The translations under genes and the position numbers were made by a program. Shown in pieces: positions 17,997 through 27,494 of a stretch of DNA of 64,000 nucleotides. The stretch is from M2408 sp040386975 (lineage in GTDB: Bacteria > Bacteroidota > Bacteroidia > Flavobacteriales_D > Crocinitomicaceae): the NCBI GenBank assembly GCA_040386975.1, contig JAZKEO010000013.1, forward strand, positions 62,001 through 126,000, written 5' to 3'. The notes below the pieces were generated by a model, which saw only the letters and a list, made by a program, of their open reading frames with translations, was not told the origin of the DNA and searched no databases. The number at the start of each line of letters is the position of its first letter. Position 1 is the first letter of the stretch.

Positions 17997-18670
17997 AAAA
18001 CTTTTTTTTCATATTTCTTAGTTTTTTTATCTGTAAAATTACTTACTCGCAACATCTGATGACTTACTACAGTCTTGGATCATCAAAATATGCTAATGCA
18101 GGGAACTTATCTGGTTCGGGTTATGGTTTTTCAGGAGGATATACCCACAATTTTTTTTCAGTTTCTGCTGGTTTTGACCACTTTCAGTCTAAAAAGTTTA
18201 CAGAATCACTTAGTGGTAAAGATTTTATGGAAATAAAAGAAAACTATTTCCGTTACCAAGTAGGTGCTGCACTACCTCATGGCGATGGGAATTTATCTTT
18301 TCACGCTTCAGTCTTATTTGGTTTTTTGTCTGGTATCGACAAAGTAAAACTTTATCATGAGTATTCGAATGGAATGATTTCTTATGGAATAGAAAAAAAT
18401 ACGGGTGTTTACAAAGCTCTTCGTTCATTAGTTCCATTATTTTCTTTTCAAGGTGGCGTTTTATTAAAATCTCGTTATGGTGTATTTGTGAGTTTTGATT
18501 ACATTAAACAAAAAAAGAAAGATTTATTTGAATTTCGGGATGATAACGAAATAAAGAACAGTTATATTGCTGTTAATGGCGAGACTTCAAGTGGCTATAA
18601 AGGGTTTAACGATTTAAGTGGTTTTAAAATAAATGCTGGTTTAATTTTTTATCTAGGTAAATCTGAATAA
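17993..18670 (+). CDS. Exported beta-barrel-like protein, second gene of the operon
   Basis: 225 residues; start overlaps the previous stop by 4 nt. Signal peptide 1-19 (FIFLSFFICKITYSQ). Gly- and aromatic-rich strands (SGSGYGFSGGYTHNFFSVSAGFD, SLVPLFSFQGGVLLKSRYGVFVSFDY) ending GLIFYLGKSE suggest an outer-membrane barrel. Unknown family. Both this and the preceding protein are short for classical transporters and may form one complex (inference). Confidence 0.6.
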   Translation: MKNFFFIFLSFFICKITYSQHLMTYYSLGSSKYANAGNLSGSGYGFSGGYTHNFFSVSAGFDHFQSKKFTESLSGKDFMEIKENYFRYQVGAALPHGDGNLSFHASVLFGFLSGIDKVKLYHEYSNGMISYGIEKNTGVYKALRSLVPLFSFQGGVLLKSRYGVFVSFDYIKQKKKDLFEFRDDNEIKNSYIAVNGETSSGYKGFNDLSGFKINAGLIFYLGKSE

Positions 18671-18671
18671 T

Positions 18672-19193
18672 ATGAAAAAAATAACGGTTTTATTTTCAGT
18701 TTTTATGTTGATTGTTCTTGTTTTTTCATGTAATAAAGAATCTTCTTATCCATATAAATTTGCTGGCGCATGGCAAATCGACAAGGTAGATATTGAATAT
18801 TATTCAAACCAAGGTTCTACAGTAGATAGTTCAAAAACATACAGTAATCCAGGCGTCATTCTATTGAAAAACATCACTGATAATGATTTCGAAAATGATA
18901 AACAGATTGCCCAGCTAATTTTTAATTCCGATGATGTGATTCCACCCGGAATAGCAGAATTTTGTATAAAGGCGGGACTTACCGACCCTAAAAATATAGT
19001 TGTGAATTATGTGGCGGGGCCTCACGGAACCGAGCGCTTGACTTTATGGACACCCATGGAATCCTTACATGAACTCATCATCTATACCGTTCCAAAATTG
19101 AGTAAAAAAGAAATGGAATTAACTTATTATCTACTTGATTCAGAAGGAAATTTAATTCGCAGCGAGTATTGGTATTGTTCAATCAAGGAATAA
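18672..19193 (+). CDS. Lipocalin-like lipoprotein, third gene of the operon
   Basis: 173 residues, start 1 nt after the previous stop. Lipobox VLVFSC at about 15-20. FAGAWQIDKVDIEYY after it is the kind of G.W....v segment that opens lipocalin-like Bacteroidota lipoproteins; the rest is beta-rich (ERLTLWTPMESLHELIIYTV). Probably anchored in the outer membrane and partnered with the two barrel-like proteins encoded just upstream. The lipocalin assignment is tentative. Confidence 0.55.
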   Translation: MKKITVLFSVFMLIVLVFSCNKESSYPYKFAGAWQIDKVDIEYYSNQGSTVDSSKTYSNPGVILLKNITDNDFENDKQIAQLIFNSDDVIPPGIAEFCIKAGLTDPKNIVVNYVAGPHGTERLTLWTPMESLHELIIYTVPKLSKKEMELTYYLLDSEGNLIRSEYWYCSIKE

Positions 19194-19306
19194 TTTTGAA
19201 AAAACCCATTAAATATTCGAAATTTTATGCCTTTTTTAAAAGCTAGAATTCGACTTTAAATCTCCATCTTTGAAATTTTCTTATTACTTTCAACTTTTTT
19301 TCCTAG

Positions 19307-20584
19307 ATGCTCATTTTTGTAGATAAAATAACTGAAAGATTAATTTATACCTTGGATTTTATTTTCAAGGATAGAGGAATTTTATATGAGTTAACGAACG
19401 ATTGGGCATCCTTTAAAAAATCTGAACAAAAGAAATTTATTTATTCGGATAGTTTGGATGAAGAGAATTTAAAAATTTTTCCTTCGACCGTTTTATTTGA
19501 TGAGGTAATTTTTGATTATGCGATTTCAAAAGCAGCTTTTTTTAAAGAAGAATGTTTGACATTTGACAAAATAAATGATCCTTTTGCTTCCATTTTTTAT
19601 GTTTTGTCGCGCATGGAAGAATACACCGTCAAACAACGAGATTTTCACGAACGTTTTGAAGCCAAAAACAGTATTTTATACAAATATTCCTTTTTAGATA
19701 AAGTCATTTGCGACAGATGGTCAGTCGATATTATTGCTTTTTTGGAAGAAAAATTGGCTTGTAAATTAAATCCAAAAATTATCCCAACGAAGCTTATTCC
19801 AAGTTTTGATATAGATAACACTTTTGCTTTTCAGTGGAAAGATGGTTTGAGAAAAACCCTGGGGACTTGGAAAGATAAAATCAAAAAAGATAAACTTAGA
19901 ATCGAAGCAAGAGCAAATTTTGAAGCAGGAAAAATCACTGATCCTTACGATACTTTTGATGAAATAAAAAGCTTAAAAGAGAAAGGATTTGATACCAAGA
20001 TTTTTTGGCTTTTGGGTGAAAACTCCAAATACGACAAAAATATTTCTGGAGCAGACCAAAGACATCAAAACTTAATTCAAGAAATGTCAAAATTCGCAGA
20101 AATAGGTTTACATCCAAGTTATGAGTCAAATAAAAGCAGTTTGTTGCTCAAAAATGAACATATCTTGCTTCAACAAATTTTAAAAGCAGATGTAAAAAAC
20201 AGCAGACAACATTTTTTAAAACTAACTTTTCCAGCAACATATAACAATTTGATTTCACTTGGTTTTACGGATGATTTCACTATGGGTTATGCAGATGAAT
20301 TTGGTTTCCGAGCTGGAACTTGTCGCTCGTTTTTATTCTTTGATTTAATTAAAAATACACCAACATCTTTACGAGTTCATCCCTTTGCTTACATGGACGG
20401 AACTTTAAATCAGTATTTGAAATTAAGTCCCGAAGAAGCAAAAATTAAAATTCAAGCCTTATATGATGAGGTGAAAAATTTTGGTGGAGATTTTATCTTC
20501 TTGTGGCACAATGAAACTATTTCTGAATTCGGAGTCTGGAAAAATTGGAAATCAGTGTTTGATTTTACTTTAAATTTACGATAA
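19307..20584 (+). CDS. Polysaccharide deacetylase-family protein with DUF7033-like N-terminus
   Basis: 425 residues. The N-terminal part (about 1-140) has FDYAISKAAFF and DPFASIFYVLSRMEEY, typical of the DUF7033 region. From about 165 the NodB-like fold begins: IPSFDIDNTFAF carries the Asp pair of the catalytic strand, EIGLHPSYESN the His, and FDLIKNTPTSLRVHPFAYMDGTL and FLWHNETISEFG the later motifs. It would remove acetyl groups from a surface glycan (inference). No signal peptide is visible. It abuts the GSCFA gene (TAA then ATG), a pair that recurs in Bacteroidota to my knowledge. A truncated copy of its 5' end lies at 17088. Confidence 0.8.
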   Translation: MLIFVDKITERLIYTLDFIFKDRGILYELTNDWASFKKSEQKKFIYSDSLDEENLKIFPSTVLFDEVIFDYAISKAAFFKEECLTFDKINDPFASIFYVLSRMEEYTVKQRDFHERFEAKNSILYKYSFLDKVICDRWSVDIIAFLEEKLACKLNPKIIPTKLIPSFDIDNTFAFQWKDGLRKTLGTWKDKIKKDKLRIEARANFEAGKITDPYDTFDEIKSLKEKGFDTKIFWLLGENSKYDKNISGADQRHQNLIQEMSKFAEIGLHPSYESNKSSLLLKNEHILLQQILKADVKNSRQHFLKLTFPATYNNLISLGFTDDFTMGYADEFGFRAGTCRSFLFFDLIKNTPTSLRVHPFAYMDGTLNQYLKLSPEEAKIKIQALYDEVKNFGGDFIFLWHNETISEFGVWKNWKSVFDFTLNLR

Positions 20585-21523
20585 ATGAAATTTATATTAG
20601 AGACTGAAATCACTGATTTTAATCAAAAAATCTCCCACAAAGACAAAATCGTGTTTTTCGGAAGTTGTTTTTCGGATGAACTTTCTGCTCGATTTAAAAA
20701 CGCTGGTTTTGATGTTTTATCCAATCCATTTGGGACAATTTTTCATCCTTTGGCAATGGCGAGAAATTTTGAAAATATTTTTTCAAATAAAGCTCAACAC
20801 CATATTTTTGAACAAAATAAAACATTTTTTTCATGGAATTGCAGTTCACTCATTTGCAAAAATTCAGAAAAAGAATTGGAAGAAGAATTGAATCTTATTG
20901 ATTCAAAACTTTCAGAATTATTAAAAAACACGAGTTATTTATTCATCACTTTTGGTACAGCTTGGGGATATTTTCATAATGAGGAGAAATGCATCGTTGC
21001 CAATTGCCACAAACAAAAAAGCGATTTATTTGAAAAACAATTGACCGAAATTGACGAAATGTTTGTTTCTTGGTCAGCAGTTTTGGCAAAAATATACAAG
21101 GAAAATCCAAAAATAAAAATTGTTTTTACAGTAAGTCCAGTCCGCCACGCAAAAGATGGTTTGATAGAAAATAACCGAAGTAAAGCACGTTTATTTGAAG
21201 TCATTTCAAGATTAGAAAAACATTTTCCAACAGCTTATTTCCCTTCCTATGAAATCATTCAAGACGAATTGCGCGATTATCGTTTTTACAAAGAAGATTT
21301 AATTCATCCAAATGAACAAGCAATTTCGTATGTTTGGTCAAATATTAAAACTACACTTTTTGATTCAAAAACATTAAATAAGCTTGATGAAATTGAAAAA
21401 CTAAGATTTTTGGCTAATCACCAAGTTTTATCGTCCAACAAAGAAGAAATCGAACATTTTGAAAAAAATCGAAAACAAAAAATCGATATTTTTTTGAAAA
21501 ATAATTCTGATGTAAAGTGGTAA
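20585..21523 (+). CDS. GSCFA domain protein
   Basis: 312 residues, starting at the base after the previous stop. The N-terminal VFFGSCFSDELSARFKNAGFDVLSNPFGTIFHPLAM contains the family motif (here GSCFS) and the NPFG..+.P block. ITFGTAWGYF, VFTVSPVRHAKDGL and DLIHPNEQAISYVW resemble SGNH-hydrolase blocks with Ser, Asn/Gly and a C-terminal DxxHP pair, so an acyl- or acetyl-esterase role on glycans is plausible. Translationally linked to the deacetylase, suggesting joint glycan modification. Confidence 0.82.
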   Translation: MKFILETEITDFNQKISHKDKIVFFGSCFSDELSARFKNAGFDVLSNPFGTIFHPLAMARNFENIFSNKAQHHIFEQNKTFFSWNCSSLICKNSEKELEEELNLIDSKLSELLKNTSYLFITFGTAWGYFHNEEKCIVANCHKQKSDLFEKQLTEIDEMFVSWSAVLAKIYKENPKIKIVFTVSPVRHAKDGLIENNRSKARLFEVISRLEKHFPTAYFPSYEIIQDELRDYRFYKEDLIHPNEQAISYVWSNIKTTLFDSKTLNKLDEIEKLRFLANHQVLSSNKEEIEHFEKNRKQKIDIFLKNNSDVKW

Positions 21524-21599
21524 CTTAATTAGACTAAGCGACAATTAATTTTTACTTGTACAAAACCGGCCTAATATTTAAGGTTTTTATGAGTACGTT

Positions 21600-21775
21600 T
21601 TGAACCGCATTGGAATGATGAGCGTAAAAAAGACGAAGTTTTGACGCCAAAAAGAAAACAGTGTCTGAACGCAGTGAGTTTGTTTTCTTTTCAGACAAAA
21701 CAAAGTGTTTTTAGCGAAGTATTCCCAGCGGAGATTTTTTGTTACTTTTTTATGGTTGAAAAAAGTAAGAGAGAA
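21600..21775. repeat. Structured intergenic element with overlapping stems
   Basis: Between the GSCFA gene and the DUF1801 remnant. AAAAGAAAACA (21650-21660) pairs with TGTTTTCTTTT (21681-21691). TGTCTGAA (21662-21669) pairs with TTCAGACA (21690-21697). The two stems cross, so they are either mutually exclusive or pseudoknotted. TTACTTTTTT (21742-21751) with AAAAAAGTAA (21759-21768) is a third hairpin like the one at 9933-9962. An ORF across it has no coding character. Confidence 0.45.
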
Positions 21776-21985
21776 TCACCTTTTCAAAGCCTTTTCATAC
21801 ATTTCAATCCAATCATTTACAGTGATTTTTGACATCAATTCTCCAATCAATTGATAAGGAATATCATCCATTTTTTTGAAGCGAACACAACTTTTCCCCA
21901 TATCTAATTTACGTTTAGAATATTTCGGATATTCTTTGACAAACCAATCTAATGTTTTTAAATTTAAGTTAAATCCATTAGCTAA
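21776..21985 (-). pseudogene. C-terminal remnant of a DUF1801-type protein
   Basis: Reading minus from 21985 gives about 69 codons containing KTLDWFVKEYPKYSKRKLD, MGKSCVRFKKMDDIPYQLIG and NDWIEMYEKALKR before TGA (21778-21776). MGKSC+RFKK..DIP..LIGE is the signature C-terminal part of DUF1801 proteins, which are usually over 110 residues. The frame starts immediately after the stop of the AIM24-family gene with no start codon of its own before the internal Met, so the N-terminal half has been deleted. Confidence 0.65.
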
Positions 21986-22780
21986 TTACCTCCCGTCTCC
22001 ATCCAATAAATTCCCAATTCCACCCAAAATACTTCCTTCTTCTTTTCTTGCTCCCGTCCCATAAGATAAAATACGAGAAGCCAAACGAGAAATCGGTAAG
22101 GTTTGAAGCCAAACTTCTCCTGGACCTTTTAATGTTGCGAAAAATAAACCTTCACCACCAAAAATCGTGTTTTTTATTCCTCCAACAAATTGAATATCGT
22201 AATTAATGGTTTGTGTATAAGCAACGATACAACCCGTATCAACTCTCAAAACTTCTCCAGGATTTAATGTTCTCCTTATAATATGTCCACCAGCGTGACA
22301 AAAAGCTAAACCATCTCCTTCTAATTTCTGCATGATGAAACCTTCACCACCAAAAAGTCCCGTTCCAAGTTTACGTTGAAATTCAATTCCAACCGAAACG
22401 CCTTTTGCAGCGCACAAAAAAGCATCTTTCTGACAAATCATTTTTCCACCAAATTGACTTAAATCCATTGGAATGATTTTCCCAGGATATGGAGAAGCAA
22501 ATGCAACACGGGCTTTCCCTGAACCAGTATGTGTGAAAGCTGTCATAAATAAACTCTCACCTGTAAGCAAGCGTTTACCTGCTCCCCACAATTTATCAAA
22601 AAAGCCAGTTCCTTGTTTTTGAGAACCATCACCGAAAATCGTTTCCATCTGAATTCCTTCTCCCATATACATGAAAGACCCAGCTTCAGCAATGGCAGTT
22701 TCATTAGTATCTAACTCTATTTCTATCATTTGCATCTCTTCACCGTGAATGAAGTAATCGATATCGTGATTTTCTCTCAT
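21986..22780 (-). CDS. AIM24 / TIGR00266 family protein
   Basis: 264 residues. Characteristic blocks: EIELDTNETAIAEAGSFMYM near the N-terminus, GESLFMTAFTHTGSGKARVAF, VGIEFQRKLGTGLFGGEGFIMQKLEG, GGHIIRRTLNPGEVLRVDTGCIVAY, and GGIKNTIFGGEGLFFATLKGPG. The family forms trimeric beta-sandwich assemblies; its biochemical role is not settled. No signal peptide, so cytoplasmic. The C-terminal Gly-rich tail is normal for the family. Downstream lies the DUF1801 remnant. Confidence 0.88.
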   Translation of the reverse strand: MRENHDIDYFIHGEEMQMIEIELDTNETAIAEAGSFMYMGEGIQMETIFGDGSQKQGTGFFDKLWGAGKRLLTGESLFMTAFTHTGSGKARVAFASPYPGKIIPMDLSQFGGKMICQKDAFLCAAKGVSVGIEFQRKLGTGLFGGEGFIMQKLEGDGLAFCHAGGHIIRRTLNPGEVLRVDTGCIVAYTQTINYDIQFVGGIKNTIFGGEGLFFATLKGPGEVWLQTLPISRLASRILSYGTGARKEEGSILGGIGNLLDGDGR

Positions 22781-22805
22781 AATTTGATTTTAAATTTTAG
22801 AAAAA

Positions 22806-22813
22806 CAAATGTA
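22806..22813 (-). promoter_or_regulatory. -7 box TACATTTG of the AIM24-family gene
   Basis: Exact TAnnTTTG match on the minus strand, 25 nt upstream of the ATG at 22780. No -33 TTTG seen. Confidence 0.4.
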
Positions 22814-23126
22814 ATAATTTAACTTATTTATTATCCTTTTTAAGAAAATTTGTGAAACGACTCTGAAAAAGGCAGTTGAGCATGTTTACATGGAGCTTTT
22901 CGAAATGTCGAAACTACAATGCTACTTCTAAATTTGATTTTGTTTTTTCAGTATTTTTATATAAAAGGTGGCTTTTCAATGAACAAAACAATACTTCTGA
23001 TGAAAATAATGAACAAATTTTGAATTTTATTAACAATAAAAAACGCTAAAAACAGAATTTAATCGACAAAAACAGTATATTTGTCGAAAAAATAACTTTT
23101 TTTTAACGAGTTTCGTCACAAATATG

Positions 23127-23174
23127 AACATAGTTGCGTCTATGTTTATACTTTTGAAATCCTTTTGTAAAGGA
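23127..23174 (+). promoter_or_regulatory. Promoter region with inverted repeats upstream of the PKD protein
   Basis: AACATAG (23127-23133) and CTATGTT (23140-23146) form a 7-bp inverted repeat that extends with one mismatch to TAT/ATA at 23123-23150. The -7 box TACTTTTG (23149-23156) overlaps its edge. TCCTTT/AAAGGA (23160-23174) is a second small hairpin in the predicted leader. A further -7-like TATATTTG lies at 23076-23083. The rest of the 22781-23202 gap shows no gene. Confidence 0.4.
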
Positions 23175-23202
23175 AAAACCAATAAAACAAAAAACACACA
23201 TT

Positions 23203-26200
23203 ATGAAACATGTATTAAGTTTAATTTTAATTTTGAGTAGCTTTTTTAGTTATTCTCAAGCTGTTGCCAGAGTTTCTACTCCGGATTCAATCGTTTGTTT
23301 AGGAGAATGCGTTACTTTATCAAGTTCAACTTCGACTAATGGAGGATCGCCAATTATTAACAGTATTTGGAGTATCTCTGGGCCAAATAATTACACACAC
23401 GCTTCAAATACTGCACCAGGTGTAAATTTGACCTTGTGTGATTTTGTTGCTCCAGGTGATTATACAATCAGTTTAATTAACCAACATCAAAACCAAACTT
23501 CAAGTTTTGTTCAAAAAGTTGATTTTATTACTGTTCAGCAAAATCCTGTTGCAGATATTGGTGCAACGGTGAATACATGTCAATTACCTTTCAATGTTTC
23601 TTATACAGTGGGAGGCTCAACACCAGTTCCTCCAACAAATTATGTATGGTCTTTTGCAGGTGGTACTCCATCATCTTTTACTGGTCAAACGCCACCAACA
23701 GTTAGTTATACTACGGCTGGAACTTCTGATACAAGATTAATTGTTACAGACCCAGTGAGCGGATGTAAGGATACTTTAATTAGACCAATTACTGTTGGCC
23801 CTTTTGATGCAGGAATTACTAGTCCTGCTTTAGCTTGTTTGAATTCTTCGGTTCAGTTTACGGATGCATCAACAATTGGTGCAAATTCTTGGACTTGGTC
23901 AGCGACTGGTCCTGGAACAGCTTCTATTTCTTCACCATCTTCACAAAACCCAACGATTTCTTTTGATGCAGTTGGAATTTATACAATTACACTAAGTTCA
24001 CAAAATACTGCTGTAGGTTGTGCAGGTTCGACAACTACAACAATTAATGTAGTTCCTCTTCCTTTTGCAAAATTTACAGCAACTCCAATAGCAGGTTGTT
24101 CACCATTACCAGTTCAATTTACAAATCAAACGATTAATGCTGCAGGTAATATTTATTCATGGAATTTTGGAGATGGAAGTAATTTTACAGGACCTAATCC
24201 AGGAACACATATTTATACAGGAATAAATGGTCAAAGTTTTACGGCAAGTTTAACGGTTATGGATATTAATGGTTGTTTTAATAGCAATGTTTCCGATACT
24301 GTAATAACTCTTGTAACACCTGCAGCACATTTTTCTGTAAGTGAAAAAGATGGTTGTGAGGGTTTAAATGTTACTTTCACAAATCAATCTCAAATTGGTG
24401 GATCTCCTTTTGTTTCACAAACGTGGATTTTTGAAGATAATTCACCAAGTGGTACAACAACTTTTATTGGAGCAAATCCTCCTCCAATATCATATCTATG
24501 TGGAGAATACAACATTACCTTAATTGTTGTTGATCAACAAGGCTGTGTTGATACAACGATGTTAGATGATAATTACGATAGTACTTTTGTTTGGACAACA
24601 TCTGTTAATGGTTTAACAACTGTACCTCAATTTTCTCTGATACCACCTTTTGACCTTCTTCAAGCTTTTGCAAATGATACAGTAATTAAATTTGGTACTA
24701 TACCTGTACCAAAATATACCTTAAATAAAAATGTTGAATGTGTTAAACATTCACTACCATTTCAGTTGGTTGATATTACACCAATTGACTGTCCTCATGA
24801 TCCGACAGATGTTAAAAGACAATGGTTTTTTAACAAAAGTCCTCAATCAACGGATTCAGTATTCAATAAAGTTTTTTCTGATACCATGATGAATATTGGA
24901 CTTAATTTGCAACCAGGAACGGATATAGATTTAGAAGTAAATTTTAGAGGTTGTAGAGATACATTATTTACCTTTGATAGTATATATATTTATGCACCAA
25001 AGTCTTCATTTTTGTTAGTTCCAATAGATCCTTTATGCGATTTAGCTCAAGGTGCCTTACCTTTAACAAAAAGAGTTGGTATTGATGATACGCAAGGTGT
25101 TTACAGTCATGGATGGACAAATCAAACATTTTTCCCAACTCAAAGATTTCCAATACCTGGTCACTCAATTCCTAGTAAAACAATGGATGATGTGGGCGTA
25201 ATTTATCGTTGGGGTGACGGAACGGTTGAAACCTCAGAAGATATTGATGCCTTTTTAGATGATATTCCAAATAAAGGTGGAGATATTGATCCTGCTAATG
25301 CTTCGACACTAGTTGCTGGCTCTCGAACAACACCTGATCCCGTTGTGCATACTTTTAATGATTATGGAGATTATAGTGTAGAACAAGTTGTGATAAATAG
25401 AACAACTGGTTGTAGAGATAGTACAACACAAAATATTACTTTCTCTTGGGTTGAAACAAACTTTGTTTTTGATATTCCAGGACCAGATTCTATTTGTGTG
25501 AATAATCCATTTGATATGACTTCAACATCTGCGACACATGGTTTACCAACAGCCCAGACGGATGGTCATTTACCTTTGAGTTATAATTTTAGTTCAGTTC
25601 CTTCATTAAGTACTGCTGTTTCAGGCAGTGGTAGTACAACAAATCAAACGTTTAGCACCACAATAACTACACCAGGAGATTATAATGTTACAATTACTGC
25701 AACAAACTCTGCTGGTTGTGCTAACACATTTACAAATCATATAACTGTTTTTGCTTTACCTATAGCAAATATTACAACGACAGATGTTACTACTGTTTGT
25801 GTGGGGACAACTCTTACAGTAGATTTTGACAATAGTTCAATTCATCCTCCAGGAAGTTATGGTGAAAATGACCCTGTAGGTGCAAATTGGGCAACACCTA
25901 ATGCATTTGCATGGACATCAAGTAATGGAAGCCCGAGTCCAAGTCCTTTCACTCAAAACTATAGTGATCAGTTAACATCTACAATGAGTGGGCCAAGTAC
26001 ATTTACACTTCAAGTTACTGATGGTTTTGGATGTGTATCGTCAATAGCCAGTTTCCAAACGAATCAGCAACAGCCAACGGCAGCAATTAGTTTGCCTCCA
26101 AGTATTTGTAATTACGATGTGGTAAATGCGAGTCCTATAAGCTCTGTTGTAACAGGTTTAACTTCTTATGTTTGGATTGTTGATGGATTACAATCACCAC

Positions 26201-27477
26201 CATCACCTATAGACAATATTCCTGTTCCACCAACTTGGGAGATTCCAAATGGACCTATTGTCTCTCAAAATCATTCTGTTCAGCTAATTGTTACAGATGC
26301 TTTGGGATGTACAAACACTTCTCCTATTTCAACAGTTACTATACTTGCTCCTCAAGCTAACTATAGTGATGCTCAATTTTCAGCTTCAGGAGGTGCTAAT
26401 GGAAATTATACTTGTCCACCTGTAGTTGTAAATTTTTGTGACTCTTCTCAGTCAACTTCACCAATTGTAAGTTATTCTTGGCAATTAGGGAATATTCAAT
26501 CACAACCTTTAGCAACAACTTCAACATTGCAATGTGCAAGTGGTATTCAATATTTGTTCCCAGGAACGTATAACATTATTCACAGTATAACAGATGCTGC
26601 TGGTTGTGTCAGTACTATTACAACAACTCCATACTTAACAATTGGTGGACCAACTGCTTTGGATAGTATACGTTTAATCCCAACTTTTTGTGGTCAAACC
26701 TATCATTTTGAAGTGTTGAATCAAAACATAGTTGATAGTTGGACTTGGGATATGGGAGACGGTACGATAATCAGTAGTGTAGATAATCCTGCAGATACTT
26801 TTAACTATACTTATACAGGTGTTGATATATTTAATCCTGTGCTTACAGTAATAGATGCTTTAGATTGTCCAGTTGAATACACAGGCTTAATTGATATTCC
26901 TTTTAAAGGTATTGATGCAGCTTTCACAGCTGATCCAATTACAGATATTAATCTTGGAACAACTGTTACTTTTGACCCAAGTACTTCAACTTCAGAAGGT
27001 TCACCAATTATCGATTGGCAGTGGGAATTTGGAGATGGTTTTTTTGACTCAACTGATGTTCAAACAAATGTAAGTCACTCTTACTTAATCGGAGATACAG
27101 TTACTGTTAAATTAACAATAGAAAATTCTGATGGATGTTCTGATTTTGCATTCCTAAGTTTAGTAATTGGTGTTGAATTCGACTTTCCAAATGTATTGAC
27201 GGGTGATGGTTCAAATGGTCCAAATGCAGATTATCAATTATTTGCAGATGTGATGAAAAGCTTCGAGATAACAATCGTTAACCGTTGGGGTAACGTTGTT
27301 CACGAAGGAAAACTTGATCCAGCAAGACCACGTTATTTATGGAATGGTGTTGATGATAAGAGTGGAAAATTATGTAACGAAGGAACATACTTCTACCTAT
27401 TCAAAGGAATCCTTAAAAACGATGTTCCAGTTGACATTCATGGATTCTGTACTTTAATTGGTACAACAGATAAATAA
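23203..27477 (+). CDS. Large PKD-repeat protein with T9SS type B sorting domain
   Basis: 1424 residues. Signal peptide 1-19 (LSLILILSSFFSYSQ). Many PKD-like modules follow, recognisable by W.FG.GT/W.(F/M)GDG motifs (e.g. YSWNFGDGSNFTG about 320, WTWDMGDGTIISS about 1180, WQWEFGDGFFDSTD about 1270) and repeated Cys pairs. The last about 90 residues are a gliding-motility/type B sorting domain (FDFPNVLTGDGSNGPNADYQ, EITIVNRWGNVVHEG, YLWNGVDDKSGKLCNEGTYF). Secreted through T9SS; probably a surface adhesin or matrix protein. Single gene with its own terminator. Confidence 0.88.
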   Translation: MKHVLSLILILSSFFSYSQAVARVSTPDSIVCLGECVTLSSSTSTNGGSPIINSIWSISGPNNYTHASNTAPGVNLTLCDFVAPGDYTISLINQHQNQTSSFVQKVDFITVQQNPVADIGATVNTCQLPFNVSYTVGGSTPVPPTNYVWSFAGGTPSSFTGQTPPTVSYTTAGTSDTRLIVTDPVSGCKDTLIRPITVGPFDAGITSPALACLNSSVQFTDASTIGANSWTWSATGPGTASISSPSSQNPTISFDAVGIYTITLSSQNTAVGCAGSTTTTINVVPLPFAKFTATPIAGCSPLPVQFTNQTINAAGNIYSWNFGDGSNFTGPNPGTHIYTGINGQSFTASLTVMDINGCFNSNVSDTVITLVTPAAHFSVSEKDGCEGLNVTFTNQSQIGGSPFVSQTWIFEDNSPSGTTTFIGANPPPISYLCGEYNITLIVVDQQGCVDTTMLDDNYDSTFVWTTSVNGLTTVPQFSLIPPFDLLQAFANDTVIKFGTIPVPKYTLNKNVECVKHSLPFQLVDITPIDCPHDPTDVKRQWFFNKSPQSTDSVFNKVFSDTMMNIGLNLQPGTDIDLEVNFRGCRDTLFTFDSIYIYAPKSSFLLVPIDPLCDLAQGALPLTKRVGIDDTQGVYSHGWTNQTFFPTQRFPIPGHSIPSKTMDDVGVIYRWGDGTVETSEDIDAFLDDIPNKGGDIDPANASTLVAGSRTTPDPVVHTFNDYGDYSVEQVVINRTTGCRDSTTQNITFSWVETNFVFDIPGPDSICVNNPFDMTSTSATHGLPTAQTDGHLPLSYNFSSVPSLSTAVSGSGSTTNQTFSTTITTPGDYNVTITATNSAGCANTFTNHITVFALPIANITTTDVTTVCVGTTLTVDFDNSSIHPPGSYGENDPVGANWATPNAFAWTSSNGSPSPSPFTQNYSDQLTSTMSGPSTFTLQVTDGFGCVSSIASFQTNQQQPTAAISLPPSICNYDVVNASPISSVVTGLTSYVWIVDGLQSPPSPIDNIPVPPTWEIPNGPIVSQNHSVQLIVTDALGCTNTSPISTVTILAPQANYSDAQFSASGGANGNYTCPPVVVNFCDSSQSTSPIVSYSWQLGNIQSQPLATTSTLQCASGIQYLFPGTYNIIHSITDAAGCVSTITTTPYLTIGGPTALDSIRLIPTFCGQTYHFEVLNQNIVDSWTWDMGDGTIISSVDNPADTFNYTYTGVDIFNPVLTVIDALDCPVEYTGLIDIPFKGIDAAFTADPITDINLGTTVTFDPSTSTSEGSPIIDWQWEFGDGFFDSTDVQTNVSHSYLIGDTVTVKLTIENSDGCSDFAFLSLVIGVEFDFPNVLTGDGSNGPNADYQLFADVMKSFEITIVNRWGNVVHEGKLDPARPRYLWNGVDDKSGKLCNEGTYFYLFKGILKNDVPVDIHGFCTLIGTTDK

Positions 27478-27494
27478 GAATAAAGTTAATTTAT

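Noticed and set aside
21641..21832. 63-codon ORF over the 21.7 kb element
   Set aside because: Covers hairpins and the end of the DUF1801 remnant in antisense; no coding signature.
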